Of a stretch of 53,574 nucleotides of DNA, positions 14,964-24,806 are shown piece by piece. Origin of the DNA: Selenomonadaceae bacterium (GTDB lineage: Bacteria > Bacillota > Negativicutes > Selenomonadales > Selenomonadaceae). Position numbers and translations under genes: made by a program. A model generated the notes under the pieces. The model was not told where the DNA came from. It did no database searches and saw only the letters and a program-made list of their open reading frames with translations. The DNA is taken from the NCBI GenBank assembly GCA_017554235.1, contig JAFZIV010000018.1, positions 1 to 53,574 on the forward strand, given 5' to 3'. Positions within the stretch are counted from its first letter, which is position 1. Each line of letters begins with the position of its first letter.

Positions 14964-16295
14964 TCACCTCACAATTTTTTCCGCCGCCAAATCGTAGACG
15001 AATCCCGCCAAAACTTTGACGCGGATAATATCTCCCGCCTCACTGCGCGAATCATTTTCAATATAAATTTGTCCGTCAACTTCGGGAGCTTCACGGTAGG
15101 AACGACCCGCTACAACTTCGGGAACTTCTATATCGCGCCCCTCAATCAGCACGTCAAATTCCTGCCCTTCAAGACTTTCATTAATCTCTTGCGAAATTAA
15201 ACTTTGAATGCTCATCAATTCGTGATAACGCTCCTGCGCGGTTCCTTCGTCAACCTGCCCGTCCATTTCGTAAGCGGCAGTGCCTTCTTCCGGCGAATAA
15301 ACAAATACGCCAACTTTATCAAGGCGTTGCTCCTCAATGAAATTTTTCAAATTCTGAAATTCTTCTTCCGTCTCGCCGGGATAACCCACCATAAAAGTTG
15401 AACGAATTGAAACGTTAGGAATTTTTGTTCGCAATTTTTTCAAAAGCGTTTCAATCGACGCACGTGTATCAGGGCGATGCATACGCTTTAAAACGGCGTC
15501 ATCAGCGTGTTGCAACGGCAAATCAACGTAGTTACAAATTTTCGGCTCACTGGCAATTAAATCAATCAATTCATCCGTAAAATTTTGCGGGTAAGCATAC
15601 ATTAATCTAATCCAATGAATTTTTTTCACCTTGACGAGTTCGCGCAAAAGATCACAAAGTTTGACTTTTCCGTAAATATCACGCCCGTAATTTGTTGTGT
15701 CCTGCGCGATTAAAACAACTTCCTTAACGCCGTCACAAGCAAGTTTTTCAACCTCTGCGCGTATATCCTCAATGGGACGGGAAATTTGCTTGCCGCGAAT
15801 CAACGGAATTGCACAAAACGCACAACGATGATTGCAACCCTCCGCAATTTTCACGTAAGCGGTATAATCAGGCGTTGTACGAAGACGCGGAGTTTTGGCG
15901 TCGTAAATAATTTCTTTTTCGCCAATCAAAATTACGCGCCGTCCTGATAAAGTTTCTTCAACCGCTTCCATAATGCGATGCCATGCGCCTGTACCAACTA
16001 TAGCGTCAATTTCCGGCATTTCGTCTAAAAGTTCCTGCCTGTAGCGTTGACCGAGACAACCTGCCACAATTAAGGAGCGGCATTTACCTTCCTCCTTGTA
16101 CGCGGCAAAATTTAAAATCGTCGTGATAGATTCTTCTTTAGCCGACGCAATAAACGCGCAAGTGTTGATAATCAAAATATCGGCGTCTGCAGGATTCGGC
16201 GTGATTGTTATTCCGTTGTCCTGCATTATGCCGAGCATTACTTCTGTATCAACTAAATTTTTAGCGCAACCTAAGCTGATTACTCCAACTTTCAA
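14964..16295 (-). CDS. rimO: Ribosomal protein S12 methylthiotransferase RimO
   Basis: 443 residues, full length. RimO adds a methylthio group to aspartate 89 of ribosomal protein S12. N-terminal UPF0004 domain starts VGVISLGCAKNLVDTEVMLG with cysteines near residues 10, 46 and 80; the radical SAM motif is CNHRCAFCAIP; the C-terminal TRAM domain contains FDVLIEGRD and GDIIRVKV. SLGCxKNxVDxE separates RimO from MiaB. First gene of the minus-strand run with pncC and the secreted protein. Confidence 0.95.
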   Translation of the reverse strand: MKVGVISLGCAKNLVDTEVMLGIMQDNGITITPNPADADILIINTCAFIASAKEESITTILNFAAYKEEGKCRSLIVAGCLGQRYRQELLDEMPEIDAIVGTGAWHRIMEAVEETLSGRRVILIGEKEIIYDAKTPRLRTTPDYTAYVKIAEGCNHRCAFCAIPLIRGKQISRPIEDIRAEVEKLACDGVKEVVLIAQDTTNYGRDIYGKVKLCDLLRELVKVKKIHWIRLMYAYPQNFTDELIDLIASEPKICNYVDLPLQHADDAVLKRMHRPDTRASIETLLKKLRTKIPNVSIRSTFMVGYPGETEEEFQNLKNFIEEQRLDKVGVFVYSPEEGTAAYEMDGQVDEGTAQERYHELMSIQSLISQEINESLEGQEFDVLIEGRDIEVPEVVAGRSYREAPEVDGQIYIENDSRSEAGDIIRVKVLAGFVYDLAAEKIVR

Positions 16296-16356
16296 AATTT
16301 TTTCTACTCTCCTTAGATAGTCACATTCAATTTTAAAATTTAATAAATTTTTAAAA

Positions 16357-16463
16357 AGGAGAGGCGCGCAAGGACGCGCGCCCGTCCGCGCAAGTCGCGT
16401 GATGCGACTTTAGCGGACATGTTTTCTTTTGTTACTTTTCTTTTGCGTCAAAAGAAAAGTAAA
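16357..16463. repeat. Three-hairpin intergenic element, copy 1
   Basis: Three successive inverted repeats: GGCGCGC-AAGGAC-GCGCGCC; GTCCGC ... GCGGAC with inner AAGTCGC-GTGAT-GCGACTT; TTACTTTTCTTTTG-CGT-CAAAAGAAAAGTAA. It lies between rimO and the solute-binding protein gene. Copy 2 at 39741 keeps each stem while changing both sides. Confidence 0.75.
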
Positions 16464-16492
16464 TCTAAAAACTTCAAATCATAAAAAATTTT

Positions 16493-17533
16493 TTAATCAT
16501 TAAATCTTACGTACTTAACCCAACGTTCTAAAAAGTCGTGCCGTTGATTATCGGTAAAGTTAGACGCATCTTTGAACAGTACAAGATTTTTTCCTGCAAA
16601 AGATTTATACGCCAAACTGTTGGGATTCGTTGAAATAAAATAAAATCCGTTGCTTTGCAAGGCAAGTTGGGCATTATCACTTAAAAGCCAATCTGTAAAT
16701 TTTTTAGCCTCAATACTTTTGGAAGAATTTTTATCAGTAAGACCGACGCCGGTTAAAATGTATGACGTGCCGTCTGCGGGATAAATTATTTTCAACGGGT
16801 AACCTTCCTGCATATATCGGAGCGTCTCACTTTCAACGGCGATTGAAATATCTGTTTCGCCCATACCTGCTTGACGAACGGGATTTGACAAAAATTTTGT
16901 ATACTGAACAACTTTCGGGTGAAGTCCGCGCAGAATTTGATAAGTTTGCGCGTCACCGAAATTGCTAATCATTTGAAACATCAAATTGGACGCGGCATCA
17001 GCTACAAGAAAATCTGTTATGCCAATTCGGACGTTTTTATAATTTGCAAGTGTCGTCCACGTGTCGGGGATTTCTTTTATTTTGGCGAGATAATCTTTAT
17101 TTGTACAAAAAATTATTGGGTCGTACCAGACGCCTACCCAACGGTCGTGTTTATCTTTGAAATTATTTTTTACGGCGTCATTAATTTCGGACGCGTGAGG
17201 GATTAAAAGCTGTTTAGTGGCAAGGGAAGTTAAAACGTTGCTGTCAGCCAAAATTAAATCTACCGTTTCGACAACAGTCGGGTCTGATACGGCGTCGTCA
17301 GCAGTTTTTTGAATTAAATCTTTTGCAGGCAACGGTACAAAGTTCACGCGGACGTGATTTTCTTTTTCGTAGGCTTCGGATAAAATTGTAACTGTTTCAG
17401 GCGGCAACGTTGTATAAGCTGTTAATTCTAATTCGGAAATTCTTTCGTCAGCTCCGACGCGATAAGATGTTCCTGCTACAACTGCGATTACAAATAAAAA
17501 TGCCGTTAAAAACAAAATTGTATATCGACGCAT
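16493..17533 (-). CDS. Extracellular solute-binding protein, possibly iron-type
   Basis: 346 residues with an N-terminal membrane/signal segment (RYTILFLTAFLFVIAVVAGTSY). The fold pattern is that of ABC importer binding proteins: ELTAYTTLPPETVTILSEAYEKE at the start, VDLILADS, then WVGVWYDPIIFCTNKDYL, VGLTDKNSS and AKKFTDWLLSDNAQ, which occur in Fbp/AfuA-like ferric-iron and 2-aminoethylphosphonate binders. No permease or ATPase lies next to it, so it may work with a distant transporter or be a sensor-like receptor. Confidence 0.75.
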   Translation of the reverse strand: MRRYTILFLTAFLFVIAVVAGTSYRVGADERISELELTAYTTLPPETVTILSEAYEKENHVRVNFVPLPAKDLIQKTADDAVSDPTVVETVDLILADSNVLTSLATKQLLIPHASEINDAVKNNFKDKHDRWVGVWYDPIIFCTNKDYLAKIKEIPDTWTTLANYKNVRIGITDFLVADAASNLMFQMISNFGDAQTYQILRGLHPKVVQYTKFLSNPVRQAGMGETDISIAVESETLRYMQEGYPLKIIYPADGTSYILTGVGLTDKNSSKSIEAKKFTDWLLSDNAQLALQSNGFYFISTNPNSLAYKSFAGKNLVLFKDASNFTDNQRHDFLERWVKYVRFND

Positions 17534-17606
17534 TAACTTCGCCTCCTGAAAAAAATTTGCAATAATTATATCCCACTTGCAGAATCATTACAAGAAAAAT
17601 TTTTTG

Positions 17607-17635
17607 TTGAAAGTTTAAATGTAGCGTGATATTAT
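17607..17635 (+). promoter_or_regulatory. Promoter of ilvN
   Basis: TTGAAA at 17607-17612, 17-base spacer, TATTAT at 17630-17635 with an extended TGA in front, 28 bases before the ATG. Confidence 0.55.
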
Positions 17636-17662
17636 TTTGAAAAAATTTTTGGAGGAACTTTT

Positions 17663-18193
17663 ATGAAGCACGTTTTATCAGTTTACGTGGAGAATCAGCC
17701 GGGCGTTTTGGTGCGCGTTGCAAGTATGTTTAGCCGCCGCGAATTTAATATTGACAGCTTATCTGTCGGCGTTACGCAATCACCAAATTTTTCACGAATA
17801 ACTGTTGTTGTACACGGCGACGGAAATTTAATCGAACAGATGATTAAGCAGCTTGAGAAAATGCCAATCGTTAAAGCGGTTCAACGTCTCGACTCGGCAA
17901 CGGCAGTAACTCGCGGCATGACAATGATAAAAGTTTTGTCCAATGACGATAATCGAATGGAAATTTTGAAATTGGCGGAACTGTTCCGCGCCCATGTGGT
18001 TGACGTGCAAACTACGACGCTTATTTTTGAAATTACGGGCGATGATGAAAAAGTTACCGCCTTCACGCGACTTTTGAAACCTTATGGAATTTTGGAAGTA
18101 ATTCGTACAGGTTTAATTGCACTTGAACGCGGCGAACATACTATTGAGGAGTGTCACAACAGCCGCGAATTTTACGGAAAAAATTTATTGTAA
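17663..18193 (+). CDS. ilvN: Acetolactate synthase small (regulatory) subunit
   Basis: 176 residues, full length. It binds the catalytic subunit and gives valine feedback control in branched-chain amino acid synthesis. The ACT domain is clear: HVLSVYVENQPGVLVRVASMFSRREFNIDSLSVG at residues 3-36; the second domain includes ELFRAHVVDVQ and FEITGDDEKV-x-AFTRLLKPYGILEVIRTG. It stands alone here; no ilvB is adjacent, which is unusual for this pair. Ribosome site GGAGG. Its last 9 bases overlap the end of the convergent serine-hydrolase gene. Confidence 0.93.
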   Translation: MKHVLSVYVENQPGVLVRVASMFSRREFNIDSLSVGVTQSPNFSRITVVVHGDGNLIEQMIKQLEKMPIVKAVQRLDSATAVTRGMTMIKVLSNDDNRMEILKLAELFRAHVVDVQTTTLIFEITGDDEKVTAFTRLLKPYGILEVIRTGLIALERGEHTIEECHNSREFYGKNLL

Positions 18194-19414
18194 AAAATTT
18201 ATTACGGCGTCTGAAATAATTTCTTCCCAAATGTAATTGCCGCTGAAATTTCCTTTGGCTCTAGGGTCTTTATCTTCGTCGATACAATGACCGTTGATAA
18301 TGTAAAGGAGGGCGTCTTTTGAATCTGCGCGGAAAAACATTCCTGCTAAAAGTCCAAAGGCAATTCCCGTATGTCCGACAAAATTAATTTCGTGATTCTT
18401 GCAAAGCCGTGCAGTAGACTTGCCGTCAATCTGATATTCGCCCAGTCCATAAGAAAGCATAACGCCGCCGCAAGTGTCACCGTTAATTTTTTTTGCGTCG
18501 AAAACCCATTGAGGCTTAAACATTTCAGCTAAACTTTTTTCAGACAAAATTTTCCGCCCGCGATAATTGCCGCCGTTTAAAATCATCTCCATTGCGTGGG
18601 TAAGCTCTTCAAAAGAAATTCTTAAACCGCCTTGTGGTGAAAAAATTGTAGCATTCGTACCAACTTTGTAATCGCGCAGATTGTACACGCCGCAAAAATC
18701 TTCCGCGTAGGGATTCTGTAAAGAAATTGTATCCCGCGCAGGTTGCTCCGTGTAATCGTCATAATGCGCCTTAAAATTTTCTTTTGCGTAGAGAGTACCG
18801 AGCAACTTAAAATCTTTCGGCGGCAAGTTCCCTACAACGTAATCTGCGCGAGTGTCAAGTTGCGACAAAATATTTTCGCGCTGATAAATATCAAAACGCT
18901 TGCCTGTTACAACTTCAATAATCGTTCCCAAAATTCCGTAATTCAAATTGCAGTAAGTAAAAAATTTTTCAGGCGGTTCAACTCCGAAATGTGTACCGCC
19001 TTCGTAAAATTTTCCATTAGGCATAAAAAATTCCGCCAAACCAAAATTCGGCGGTGTGCTATAAATTTTTCCGTCACGAATCGACGAAATATGACTTGCC
19101 AACATTCGCACAGTTATCGGCACGTCGGGATAGCGCGGGTTACGTAAGTTGAAGTCAAGGTACTTGCTAACGTCCTCGTCCAAATTAATTTTGCCCTGCT
19201 CAACCAGTTGCATAATCGTAAAAATCGTGAACTGTTTCGACAGCGACGCGACACGAAATTTTGTATCACGGGTAACGGGCAAATTTTTTTCGCCCAATTT
19301 ACGACTTCCGCAAAATTTTTCGTAGGCTTGCACACCATTTTTATAAACGATAACGCCAAGCCCCGAAACTTTTATGCCGATGTCTCCAATCATCGCAGAA
19401 AATATTTCGTTCAA
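18185..19414 (-). CDS. Serine hydrolase of the beta-lactamase/class C family
   Basis: 409 residues. The SxxK motif is S57-L-S-K60 (VASLSKQF), the nucleophile of penicillin-binding-type hydrolases; a YCNLNYG at about residue 170 gives the YxN motif; HTG near 370 is the third motif (GHTGIAFG). Such proteins include class C-like esterases and D-aminopeptidases, so substrate is uncertain. No signal peptide is evident, suggesting a cytosolic or atypical location. TTG start after GGTGATAAAA. Last gene of a minus-strand operon with GT92, prmC and sua5. Confidence 0.82.
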   Translation of the reverse strand: MNEIFSAMIGDIGIKVSGLGVIVYKNGVQAYEKFCGSRKLGEKNLPVTRDTKFRVASLSKQFTIFTIMQLVEQGKINLDEDVSKYLDFNLRNPRYPDVPITVRMLASHISSIRDGKIYSTPPNFGLAEFFMPNGKFYEGGTHFGVEPPEKFFTYCNLNYGILGTIIEVVTGKRFDIYQRENILSQLDTRADYVVGNLPPKDFKLLGTLYAKENFKAHYDDYTEQPARDTISLQNPYAEDFCGVYNLRDYKVGTNATIFSPQGGLRISFEELTHAMEMILNGGNYRGRKILSEKSLAEMFKPQWVFDAKKINGDTCGGVMLSYGLGEYQIDGKSTARLCKNHEINFVGHTGIAFGLLAGMFFRADSKDALLYIINGHCIDEDKDPRAKGNFSGNYIWEEIISDAVINFLQ

Positions 19415-19429
19415 AATTTTATCACCTTA

Positions 19430-20440
19430 TTAATCGCGCAAAATAAAAGTTGCCGCCTTCCGCAGACGATTCATAATTGCAACGCCCAATCCAAAATCTT
19501 CGACGCCTTCCGCCAAAATAATCTGCGCGGGTAAATCATCAAAATTTCTAAGCGATTCGTAAAGATTCGCCGCAATGCTTTTCAAGTCGCTGCGTCTGCC
19601 GTAAGTCACGGGAATAATTTTTTCTTCGTCAAGTTTTGAAATTAATTCTTGACTTGACATAACACCGACGATTTTATTTTCAGCACGAAGATTTTTAATT
19701 TCTCGGCGAAAAATTTTGTCATCTGAACTTTCAATCAGCGTTAATGGAACTTTCGGAGCGTAATGCGTGTACTTCATACCGGGAGCACGCGGCTTATCAG
19801 TTATTGTCGGAGCAACTTTGACTTCGCCTAAAATTTCTTCAAGCATTTCTTTTGTAATTGCACCGGGTCTAAGAATTTCTGGAACTTCGCAAGTTACGTC
19901 AACAATCGTAGATTCAACGCCGAATTGACACGCGCCGCCGTCCAAAATAATTTCAATCTTGCCGCGTAAATCATTATAAACGGCTTGCGGAGTGGTAGGG
20001 CTTGGTCTGCCTGAAAGATTAGCACTCGGCGCGGCTATCGGACAATCAGCGGCTTTAATGAACGCGCGGGCAACATCATTGTCAGGAAATCTTACGCCGA
20101 CGGTTGAAAGTCCGCCGGTCACATCATCTGGGACAAATTTTGTTTTAGGTAAAATTATCGTCAACGGTCCGGGACAAAATGCCGCGAAAAGTTTTTCAGC
20201 CGCCGGTAAAATTTTTGCCGCCTGTTCGACTTTTGATAAATGTGAGAAATGTAAAATTAACGGATTGTCTGAAGGTCTGCCCTTCGCCGCAAAGATTTTT
20301 CTGCATGCCATTGCGTTTAAGCCGTCCGCGCCGAGTCCGTAAACTGTTTCAGTTGGAAAGGCGACGAGTTCACCTGCGCGAATTAATTTTCCTGCGCGTC
20401 TTATGTTTTCACGAATAGGTTTTAAAATTTCAGTTTTCAT
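19430..20440 (-). CDS. L-threonylcarbamoyladenylate synthase (Sua5/YwlC type)
   Basis: 336 residues, with the extra C-terminal Sua5 domain (from YTHYAPKVPLTLIE). It makes threonylcarbamoyl-AMP from threonine, bicarbonate and ATP, the first step of t6A modification at tRNA position 37. Motifs: GELVAFPTETVYGLGADG, KGRPSDNPLILH, and SANLSGRPSPTT. Its start overlaps the end of prmC by 11 bases. TsaB of the same pathway is at 24138 on the other strand. Confidence 0.93.
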   Translation of the reverse strand: MKTEILKPIRENIRRAGKLIRAGELVAFPTETVYGLGADGLNAMACRKIFAAKGRPSDNPLILHFSHLSKVEQAAKILPAAEKLFAAFCPGPLTIILPKTKFVPDDVTGGLSTVGVRFPDNDVARAFIKAADCPIAAPSANLSGRPSPTTPQAVYNDLRGKIEIILDGGACQFGVESTIVDVTCEVPEILRPGAITKEMLEEILGEVKVAPTITDKPRAPGMKYTHYAPKVPLTLIESSDDKIFRREIKNLRAENKIVGVMSSQELISKLDEEKIIPVTYGRRSDLKSIAANLYESLRNFDDLPAQIILAEGVEDFGLGVAIMNRLRKAATFILRD

Positions 20441-21278
20441 AAATGCCTGCTACAACTCTTTCAATTCCCGCCAAGTCACGGAAAATTTCTATGTCGGTAA
20501 AATTTTCTGCGAATAAATTTTTAACGTCGACAGCTTGATTAATTCCTATTTCAACCGCTAAAAATCCTCCGTTAAATAAAAAATTCGGTGCGTCTTCAAC
20601 AATTCGCCTGTAAAAGTCTAAGCCGTCAACACCGCCGTCAAGTGCAAATTTAGGTTCGCGTTTAACTTCATCTTGAAGGGTAGATAAATCTTTTGTAGGA
20701 ATGTACGGCGGATTAGAAATTATCGCGTGAAATTTTTGTCCGCGCAGAGGTTCAAATAAATTTCCAACGTAAAAATTTATTCTGTCGTCGACACCAAATT
20801 TTTCAGCATTAAACTTAGCACAGTTTATAGCGTCCTGCGAAATGTCAACTGCCGCCGCCTTAGCATTTTTAACGTATTTCAGAATAGAAACACAAATTGC
20901 GCCACTTCCCGTGCCTAAATCTGCAAAAGTAGGATTTTCAACGGCAGAAAGATTTTCTATAGCTAATTGCGTTAGAATTTCCGTATCGGGACGCGGTATC
21001 AAAACATCAGGCGTCACGGCAAAATTTAATCCCATAAATTCGCGTTGTCCAGTAAGATAAGCGACAGGAATTTTTTCAGCACGACGCTCAATCAAATTTT
21101 CGTAATGAATAACCTGCGCGGGAGATAAATTTTTTGCCGCGTCAACATAAAGATAAAGCCGCTTACAATTCAAAATGTGCGCCAACAAAACTTCAGCGTC
21201 CAGCCGCGCAGATTCAATGCCAGTCGCCTCAAGTTTAGTCGTCGCACTCCGTAAAATTTCAAATATATTTTTTGGCAA
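20430..21278 (-). CDS. prmC: Release factor glutamine methyltransferase PrmC
   Basis: 282 residues. PrmC methylates the GGQ glutamine of peptide-chain release factors. N-terminal helical domain has EVLLAHILNCKRLYLYVD; catalytic domain has the SAM site DLGTGSGAI and the substrate-binding NPPYIP, with FAVTPDVLIPRPDTE between. Start TTG after GAGGAATT. Genome neighbour sua5 is a common partner; prfA is not in this window. Confidence 0.93.
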   Translation of the reverse strand: MPKNIFEILRSATTKLEATGIESARLDAEVLLAHILNCKRLYLYVDAAKNLSPAQVIHYENLIERRAEKIPVAYLTGQREFMGLNFAVTPDVLIPRPDTEILTQLAIENLSAVENPTFADLGTGSGAICVSILKYVKNAKAAAVDISQDAINCAKFNAEKFGVDDRINFYVGNLFEPLRGQKFHAIISNPPYIPTKDLSTLQDEVKREPKFALDGGVDGLDFYRRIVEDAPNFLFNGGFLAVEIGINQAVDVKNLFAENFTDIEIFRDLAGIERVVAGIYEN

Positions 21279-21293
21279 ATAAATTCCTCATGA

Positions 21294-22571
21294 TTAATCA
21301 ATTTTAAAACTTTTCAGCATATCAAGTTTATATTCCAAATCCGTAAAGTCTTGCCAACGACCTTGCAAGCGTAACATTTCCAACATCTGCGGAATAATTT
21401 GTAACAAACTGTCGCGAATATTTTTCACGGCAGGATAATTCATCGTCAAAATTTTTGGCATTTCACCAATCAGCAACATCAAATCAGCGATAGTTAATTC
21501 GCCTACGTGAAGCGACTTGTGAATTGAGTTAAGTGCACTTTCTTCAAAAAATTTTACTCCCGTTTCGTCAATAACTTTTCCTTTAAGATACGCACTCAAA
21601 CTGAGACAGGTCAAAAAAGTTTCCATTTTACCTGCAAAAAATTGTGGTGGTGTATTTAAAATGGAACTTTGAAACAAATTCATTGATATAGCGTTCAACA
21701 GCCGCTGATAGTTAATTTGCTTACTTGGAAAGAGATTTTCTATATTTCCGTCAGGTATCAATGCGGCTTGACGTTCATCACGATATTTTACAATACCGTC
21801 ATCGAAAGTTTCGTTAAAAGTTTTATTGCAGTTTTCAAAGAATTCAATATTGCGCGGATTAAGTCCATCAGCATTGCCTCGCTTAATTCGATTTTCGTAT
21901 TCTTCACGAGACTTCAAATGATAATGGTGCATTTCTATCTTATCAGATGTACACGCATCATTGAAAGGACCAATTACTACTCCGCCAACTTCATTTACTG
22001 AGAAAAAGCCGTCAAAAAAATATGCGAAATGAGCGATATTGAGATAATCTACTTTTCTAGGATTGGTAAAAGCCTTAACTTGTTTGTCCGTATTAGCGTT
22101 ACGCCGTGTAAATCTTTCAATTACTCCACGTGTATAATCGGCTTTTTCCTGTCCATTTGAACCGTACATAATCCAGTTCACAGATAAGCCACCGGCATTT
22201 TGTATGCCGCTCAGAACCTCATCAATCACCTCAGTTATTGTTGATTTACTTTTCGGCAAAACAAATTCATCGCCATCAACGAAAGCCATATAGCGGCATT
22301 CAAACTTATAATTTTTAACGGCGGTGTTATAAGCATCCATTAAGCGATTTTTGCCCGAAAAAGGTGTGTACGTAACGATGCCAGCGTCAATATACGGCTG
22401 AAGAATTTTTTTGAACTCCGGCGTGCTGTCATTGTCGTAAATATAAAAGTGATCTACTCCTGCCAAAAGATGATAGTCAAGCCACTCTTTAACGTAAGGT
22501 TCTTCGCCTTTCATAATTGCCACGACGGCGAGATCATAGAGAAATAAATTTTTATCAACCAAATTTTTCAC
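21294..22571 (-). CDS. Glycosyltransferase, family 92/GT2-like
   Basis: 425 residues. The N-terminus shows the GT92 type: LAVVAIMKGEEPYVKEWLDYHLLAGVDHFYIYDNDSTP, then FECRYMAFVDGDEFVLPK, the DxD-like metal and nucleotide-sugar site. A further region contains SVNWIMYGSNGQ and HYHLKSREEYENRIKRG, also typical. The final ~120 residues are helical and of unclear role. The sugar and acceptor are unknown. It is first in the minus-strand run before prmC, with 15 bases between. Confidence 0.82.
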   Translation of the reverse strand: MKNLVDKNLFLYDLAVVAIMKGEEPYVKEWLDYHLLAGVDHFYIYDNDSTPEFKKILQPYIDAGIVTYTPFSGKNRLMDAYNTAVKNYKFECRYMAFVDGDEFVLPKSKSTITEVIDEVLSGIQNAGGLSVNWIMYGSNGQEKADYTRGVIERFTRRNANTDKQVKAFTNPRKVDYLNIAHFAYFFDGFFSVNEVGGVVIGPFNDACTSDKIEMHHYHLKSREEYENRIKRGNADGLNPRNIEFFENCNKTFNETFDDGIVKYRDERQAALIPDGNIENLFPSKQINYQRLLNAISMNLFQSSILNTPPQFFAGKMETFLTCLSLSAYLKGKVIDETGVKFFEESALNSIHKSLHVGELTIADLMLLIGEMPKILTMNYPAVKNIRDSLLQIIPQMLEMLRLQGRWQDFTDLEYKLDMLKSFKID

Positions 22572-22679
22572 TCCCGACTTGAATAATAAAAATTAATTGA
22601 AAACACAACGACTGTGTGATAAAATTTTATCATATCAAACGTAAAAGCGCAATTAATTTGTTTAATGAGGTGATTTTTT

Positions 22680-24104
22680 ATGATAACATTTTTGGCGGCA
22701 TTGGCAACGCTGTTGATAGGATTTTTTGTATACGGAAAAATTTTTGATAACTTTTTCAAGCCGACAGATAATCCTACACCTGCCGTTACGAAAAATGACG
22801 GAGTTGACTTCGTACCGTTGCCGACGTGGAAAGTATTTTTAATCCAGCTGTTAAACATTGCAGGACTCGGACCAATATTCGGCGCGGTAGGCGGTGCGAT
22901 TTGGGGACCAAGCGTCTATTTATGGATTGTAGGCGGAACAATTTTCGCGGGCGGTGTTCATGATTACTTAGCAGGAATGGTTTCACTGCGCGAAGGCGGA
23001 AAAAGTTTATCTGAAATTGTTGGTGAATTTTTGGGCGATAAAGCTTTAATTTTAATGCGCGTCTTTCTCGTCTTATTGTTAGTTTTGCTCGGCGCAGTAT
23101 TTGCCGTAGGACCTGCAGGACTTTTAAAAATGACGACAGGCTTTGACGTTACAATTTTGCTTATGGGAATTTTATTTTATTATTTCCTTGCAACACTCCT
23201 GCCGATTGACGCGATAATAGGAAAATTGTATCCTCTCTTTGGAATATGTTTTATAATAATGGCACTCGGAATTATGGGCGGAATGCTTTTTACTGAAAGC
23301 GCGGCAATGCCTGAAATGCAACTTGCCAACTTACACCCGAAAGGCGATGAAATGCCGATATGGCCTTTGATGTTCATAACCGTAGCTTGCGGAGCGATAA
23401 GCGGTTTTCACGCAACTCAATCGCCGTTAATGTCACGTTGCCTTAAGAGTGAAAGGCTTGCGCGTCCTGTATTTTACGGCGCAATGATAAGTGAAGGCGT
23501 CATCGCTTTAATTTGGGCGGCGGCGGCGATAACTTTCTTTCACGGCACGGACGCACTTGCCGCAGAAATGAATGCTCACGGCGCGGGCGGTGTCGTATAT
23601 CAAATTACAGGCGGTTTTCTTGGCGACGGATTCGGTATGATGTTAGCAATGATTGGCGTTGTAGTTTGTCCGATAACTTCGGGCGATACGGCTTTAAGGT
23701 CTGCGCGTTTAATTCTTTCCGACTGGTTCAAACTTCCGCAGGACAAAATTAAAAATCGTTTAACATTTGCATTGCCGCTGATAATTTGCACCGGCATAAT
23801 AACTCAATTAGATTTTAATGTAGTTTGGAGATATTTTGCGTGGCTGAATCAATCTATAGCAACGATAATGTTATGGACGGGAACGGTTTACATGGCGCAA
23901 AAACTTGACGGTAATGTATTTTTCGCGGCGTTAATCCCTGCATTTTTAATGACGATTGTCACGACAACTTATATACTTTTCGCGCCGGAAGGTTTACGAC
24001 TTCCGCTTATGCCTTCAACTTTGTCTGGCGTAATCTGCGCGGCAATTTGCTTATTCCAATTTTGGAGGACTCGTCAAAATCAATTAGTAATTAATAATGC
24101 GTAA
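22680..24104 (+). CDS. CstA-family carbon starvation transporter
   Basis: 474 residues, the short form of the CstA family (E. coli CstA is about 700). These inner-membrane proteins import peptides or pyruvate. Family patterns: FFVYGKIFDNFF at the start, QLLNIAGLGPIFGAVGGAIWGP, GGTIFAGGVHDYLAGMVSLREGG, and FHATQSPLMSRCLKSE, plus GVVVCPITSGDTALRSARLILSDWF. Some twelve or more membrane segments. Ribosome site GAGGTGA. No adjacent regulator. Confidence 0.9.
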   Translation: MITFLAALATLLIGFFVYGKIFDNFFKPTDNPTPAVTKNDGVDFVPLPTWKVFLIQLLNIAGLGPIFGAVGGAIWGPSVYLWIVGGTIFAGGVHDYLAGMVSLREGGKSLSEIVGEFLGDKALILMRVFLVLLLVLLGAVFAVGPAGLLKMTTGFDVTILLMGILFYYFLATLLPIDAIIGKLYPLFGICFIIMALGIMGGMLFTESAAMPEMQLANLHPKGDEMPIWPLMFITVACGAISGFHATQSPLMSRCLKSERLARPVFYGAMISEGVIALIWAAAAITFFHGTDALAAEMNAHGAGGVVYQITGGFLGDGFGMMLAMIGVVVCPITSGDTALRSARLILSDWFKLPQDKIKNRLTFALPLIICTGIITQLDFNVVWRYFAWLNQSIATIMLWTGTVYMAQKLDGNVFFAALIPAFLMTIVTTTYILFAPEGLRLPLMPSTLSGVICAAICLFQFWRTRQNQLVINNA

Positions 24105-24137
24105 TAAAATCTTGCAAGTTAAAAAAGGTGAAAAATT

Positions 24138-24806
24138 TTGTTGATATTGGGCATAGAAACTTCAACACGAGCGGCGGGCGTCGCATTAATTTCGGACGAA
24201 AAAATTTTGGCGGAAATTTCGCAGGAATCCAAGTTGTATCACTCGGAAAATCTTTTGCCGCAAATTGAAGAGGTCTTACGAATCGCCAACGTTGAGAAAG
24301 TTGACGCGGTAGCAGTCAGCATAGGACCGGGTTCATTTACCGGCTTACGAATAGGATTGGCGGCGGCAAAGGCTTTATCCTACGCATGGCAAATAAAAAT
24401 TATCGGAGTCCCTACACTTCACGCAATAGCCGCACACTTTCCGAAAAGTTCCGCAATGATTTTACCGTTAATTGACGCGCAGAAAAATTCCGCCTATGTT
24501 CAACCGTTCAAAAATTTACAGCCAATCGAAGAAATAACCGTTCGACCAATCACAGAAATTTTAGAAGCGGCAGGACAATCTGACGAAGAAATAATTTTAT
24601 GCGGTGACGTACTCGGCAAAATTAAATCTTTACCGGATAATGTAACTTTCGCGCCAATAAATTTACGTATGCCCCGCGCAGTCAACGTTGCACTTTCCGG
24701 AAAAATTTTACTTGACGCAGGAAAAATCAGTAACGTTATGGATTTAGAACCGCTTTATCTTAGACGTTCGGAGGCTGAAGAATTATGGGACAAACGCCAC
24801 AAATAA
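24138..24806 (+). CDS. tsaB: tRNA t6A protein TsaB
   Basis: 222 residues. TsaB pairs with TsaD in the transfer step of t6A formation. It has the ASKHA-type start LILGIETSTRAAGVALI and AVSIGPGSFTGLRIGLAAAKALS. TTG start after AAAAAGGTG. The last 22 bases overlap rimI, the usual order tsaB-rimI; tsaD is not in the window. Confidence 0.92.
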   Translation: MLILGIETSTRAAGVALISDEKILAEISQESKLYHSENLLPQIEEVLRIANVEKVDAVAVSIGPGSFTGLRIGLAAAKALSYAWQIKIIGVPTLHAIAAHFPKSSAMILPLIDAQKNSAYVQPFKNLQPIEEITVRPITEILEAAGQSDEEIILCGDVLGKIKSLPDNVTFAPINLRMPRAVNVALSGKILLDAGKISNVMDLEPLYLRRSEAEELWDKRHK